NCBI GenBank assembly: GCA_020161065.1
Contig: JAIUPH010000018.1
Coordinates: forward strand, 372,001 to 436,000
Source of the DNA: Pseudomonadota bacterium
GTDB lineage: Bacteria > Pseudomonadota > Gammaproteobacteria > Burkholderiales > Burkholderiaceae_C
Length of the DNA stretch: 64,000 nucleotides
Direction: 5' to 3'
How positions within the stretch are numbered: position 1 is the stretch's first letter; each line of letters opens with the position of its first letter. The notes below the pieces were generated by a model. That model made no database searches. It had not been told where the DNA came from and saw only the letters and a program-made list of their open reading frames with translations. Below are positions 63,235 to 64,000 of the stretch, piece by piece. The translations under genes were made by a program, and so were the position numbers.

Positions 63235-64000
63235 TCAGGCCTGCAGCGCCCGCCGCACCGCGGCGATCACGCGCTCGACGTCGGCGTCGCTCATGCGCGT
63301 GTAGATCGGCAGGCTGACCAGCCGTTCGTAGGCCCGCTGGCTGTGCGGGAACTGTGCCGGCTGCAGGCCGTAGCGGTCGCGCCAGTAGGGGTGCAGGTGC
63401 AGCGGGATGTAGTGCACGCTGCAGCCGATGCCTTGCTCGAACATCGATTCGATGAAGCGGTCGCGCGCAATGCCGGCGCCATCGCCCAGGCGCAGCGGGT
63501 ACAGGTGCCAGGCGTGCAGGTCGCTGGGCGCCGGCAGCGGCGGCGTGACGAGCGGCAGCCCGGCAAAGGCCTCGTCGTAGCGCGCCGCGATCTGCGCGCG
63601 CCGCTGCTGGAAGCCGCGTGCGCGCTTGAGCTGATGGATGCCCAAGGCCGCGGCGATGTCGGTCAGGTTGTACTTGAAGCCCGGCGCGACGATCTCGTAG
63701 TACCAGCTCGGCACCTTGGCGGTGAAGCGGTCGAAGGCGTCGCGGCTCATGCCGTGCAAGCGCATCACGCGCGCGCGATTCGCCAGCGCCGCGTCGCGCG
63801 TGACCAGCATGCCGCCCTCGCCGGTGGTCATGGTCTTGTTGGCGTAGAAGCTGAAGACCGTGGCGTCGCTGTCCAGCGTGCCGACCAGGCGGCCGCCCGT
63901 GGTGGTGGGCAGCGCGTGGGCGGCGTCTTCCACCACCTTCAGCCCGTGGCGGCGGGCGATGGCCAGCAGCGCCGGCAGGTCGGCCGCCAGCCCGCCGTAG
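63235..64000 (-). CDS. DegT/DnrJ/EryC1 sugar aminotransferase, N-terminus outside the window
   Basis: The visible 254 or so C-terminal residues show [12 protein letters not shown], the PLP-binding lysine in [40 protein letters not shown] and [10 protein letters not shown], all DegT-family motifs. Family members aminate UDP-4-keto sugars; the C4 aminotransferase PglE is the natural partner of the dehydratase and phosphoglycosyl transferase encoded downstream. The 5-prime end continues past 64000. It is followed by the Uma2-type gene after 32 bp. Confidence 0.92.
   Translation of the reverse strand, partial: YGGLAADLPALLAIARRHGLKVVEDAAHALPTTTGGRLVGTLDSDATVFSFYANKTMTTGEGGMLVTRDAALANRARVMRLHGMSRDAFDRFTAKVPSWYYEIVAPGFKYNLTDIAAALGIHQLKRARGFQQRRAQIAARYDEAFAGLPLVTPPLPAPSDLHAWHLYPLRLGDGAGIARDRFIESMFEQGIGCSVHYIPLHLHPYWRDRYGLQPAQFPHSQRAYERLVSLPIYTRMSDADVERVIAAVRRALQA

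Overview
The window is high-GC, gene-dense bacterial chromosome. Gene content and order point to a betaproteobacterium of the order Burkholderiales, most like the Rubrivivax/Leptothrix/Methylibium/Ideonella group. The main evidence is the divergent rluC/rne pair, the chain lepA-lepB-DUF4845-rnc-era-recO-pdxJ-acpS-nagZ, the set rpoE-rseA-rseB-mucD, and the fatty acid cluster rpmF-plsX-fabH-fabD-fabG-acpP-fabF. Taxonomy is inferred from gene order and protein character only. I see no rRNA, tRNA, insertion sequence, prophage or CRISPR array.

Layout. (1) 0-5.7 kb: the N-terminus of a permease-like sensor kinase points left. The urease genes ureABC and ureEFG point right and are split by a MazE-like/Doc toxin-antitoxin pair on the other strand; no ureD is present. 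(2) 5.7-9.2 kb: a BON-LysM protein converges on psd, an S49 peptidase, a Rieske protein and an HAD phosphatase. (3) 9.2-13.7 kb: rluC and rne diverge, and rne has a leader of about 0.6 kb. (4) 13.7-21.7 kb: a minus-strand operon from lepA to nagZ, covering translation, signal peptidase, RNase III, Era, DNA repair, pyridoxal phosphate, acyl-carrier activation and wall recycling. (5) 21.7-22.2 kb: a structured non-coding region with a strong intrinsic terminator. (6) 22.2-26.1 kb: the sigma-E envelope stress module. (7) 26.1-32.8 kb: a His-tailed membrane protein, then the fatty acid cluster. (8) 32.9-35.7 kb: maf, an RsmI-like methylase and a RhlE helicase.

(9) 36-64 kb is the accessory, surface-directed half. 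Three glycosyltransferases, a Wzy/WaaL/PglL-type membrane protein and a 1079-residue methyltransferase-methyltransferase-glycosyltransferase fusion form an island at 36-44 kb. Next come a parvulin-type foldase and a large exported protein of unknown family with strong terminators. Then a minus-strand run of about 17 kb carries a lipoprotein, a type II secretion cluster (gspE-F-G-H-I-J-K-L-M-C/N-D), an acyltransferase, a sterol-desaturase-like hydroxylase, a nucleotide-sugar 4,6-dehydratase, a short phosphoglycosyl transferase, a Uma2-type protein and a DegT aminotransferase cut by the window edge.

The dehydratase, aminotransferase and short phosphoglycosyl transferase are the set used for bacillosamine-type diamino-sugar initiation. 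With the ligase-type protein, the glycosyltransferases, the exported protein and the type II machine nearby, a plausible but unproven reading is a system that makes, glycosylates and exports a cell-surface protein layer. Several housekeeping genes also carry in-frame short tandem repeats (pdxJ, rne, yceD, the His-tailed protein, gspL), which suggests a genome prone to coding minisatellites.
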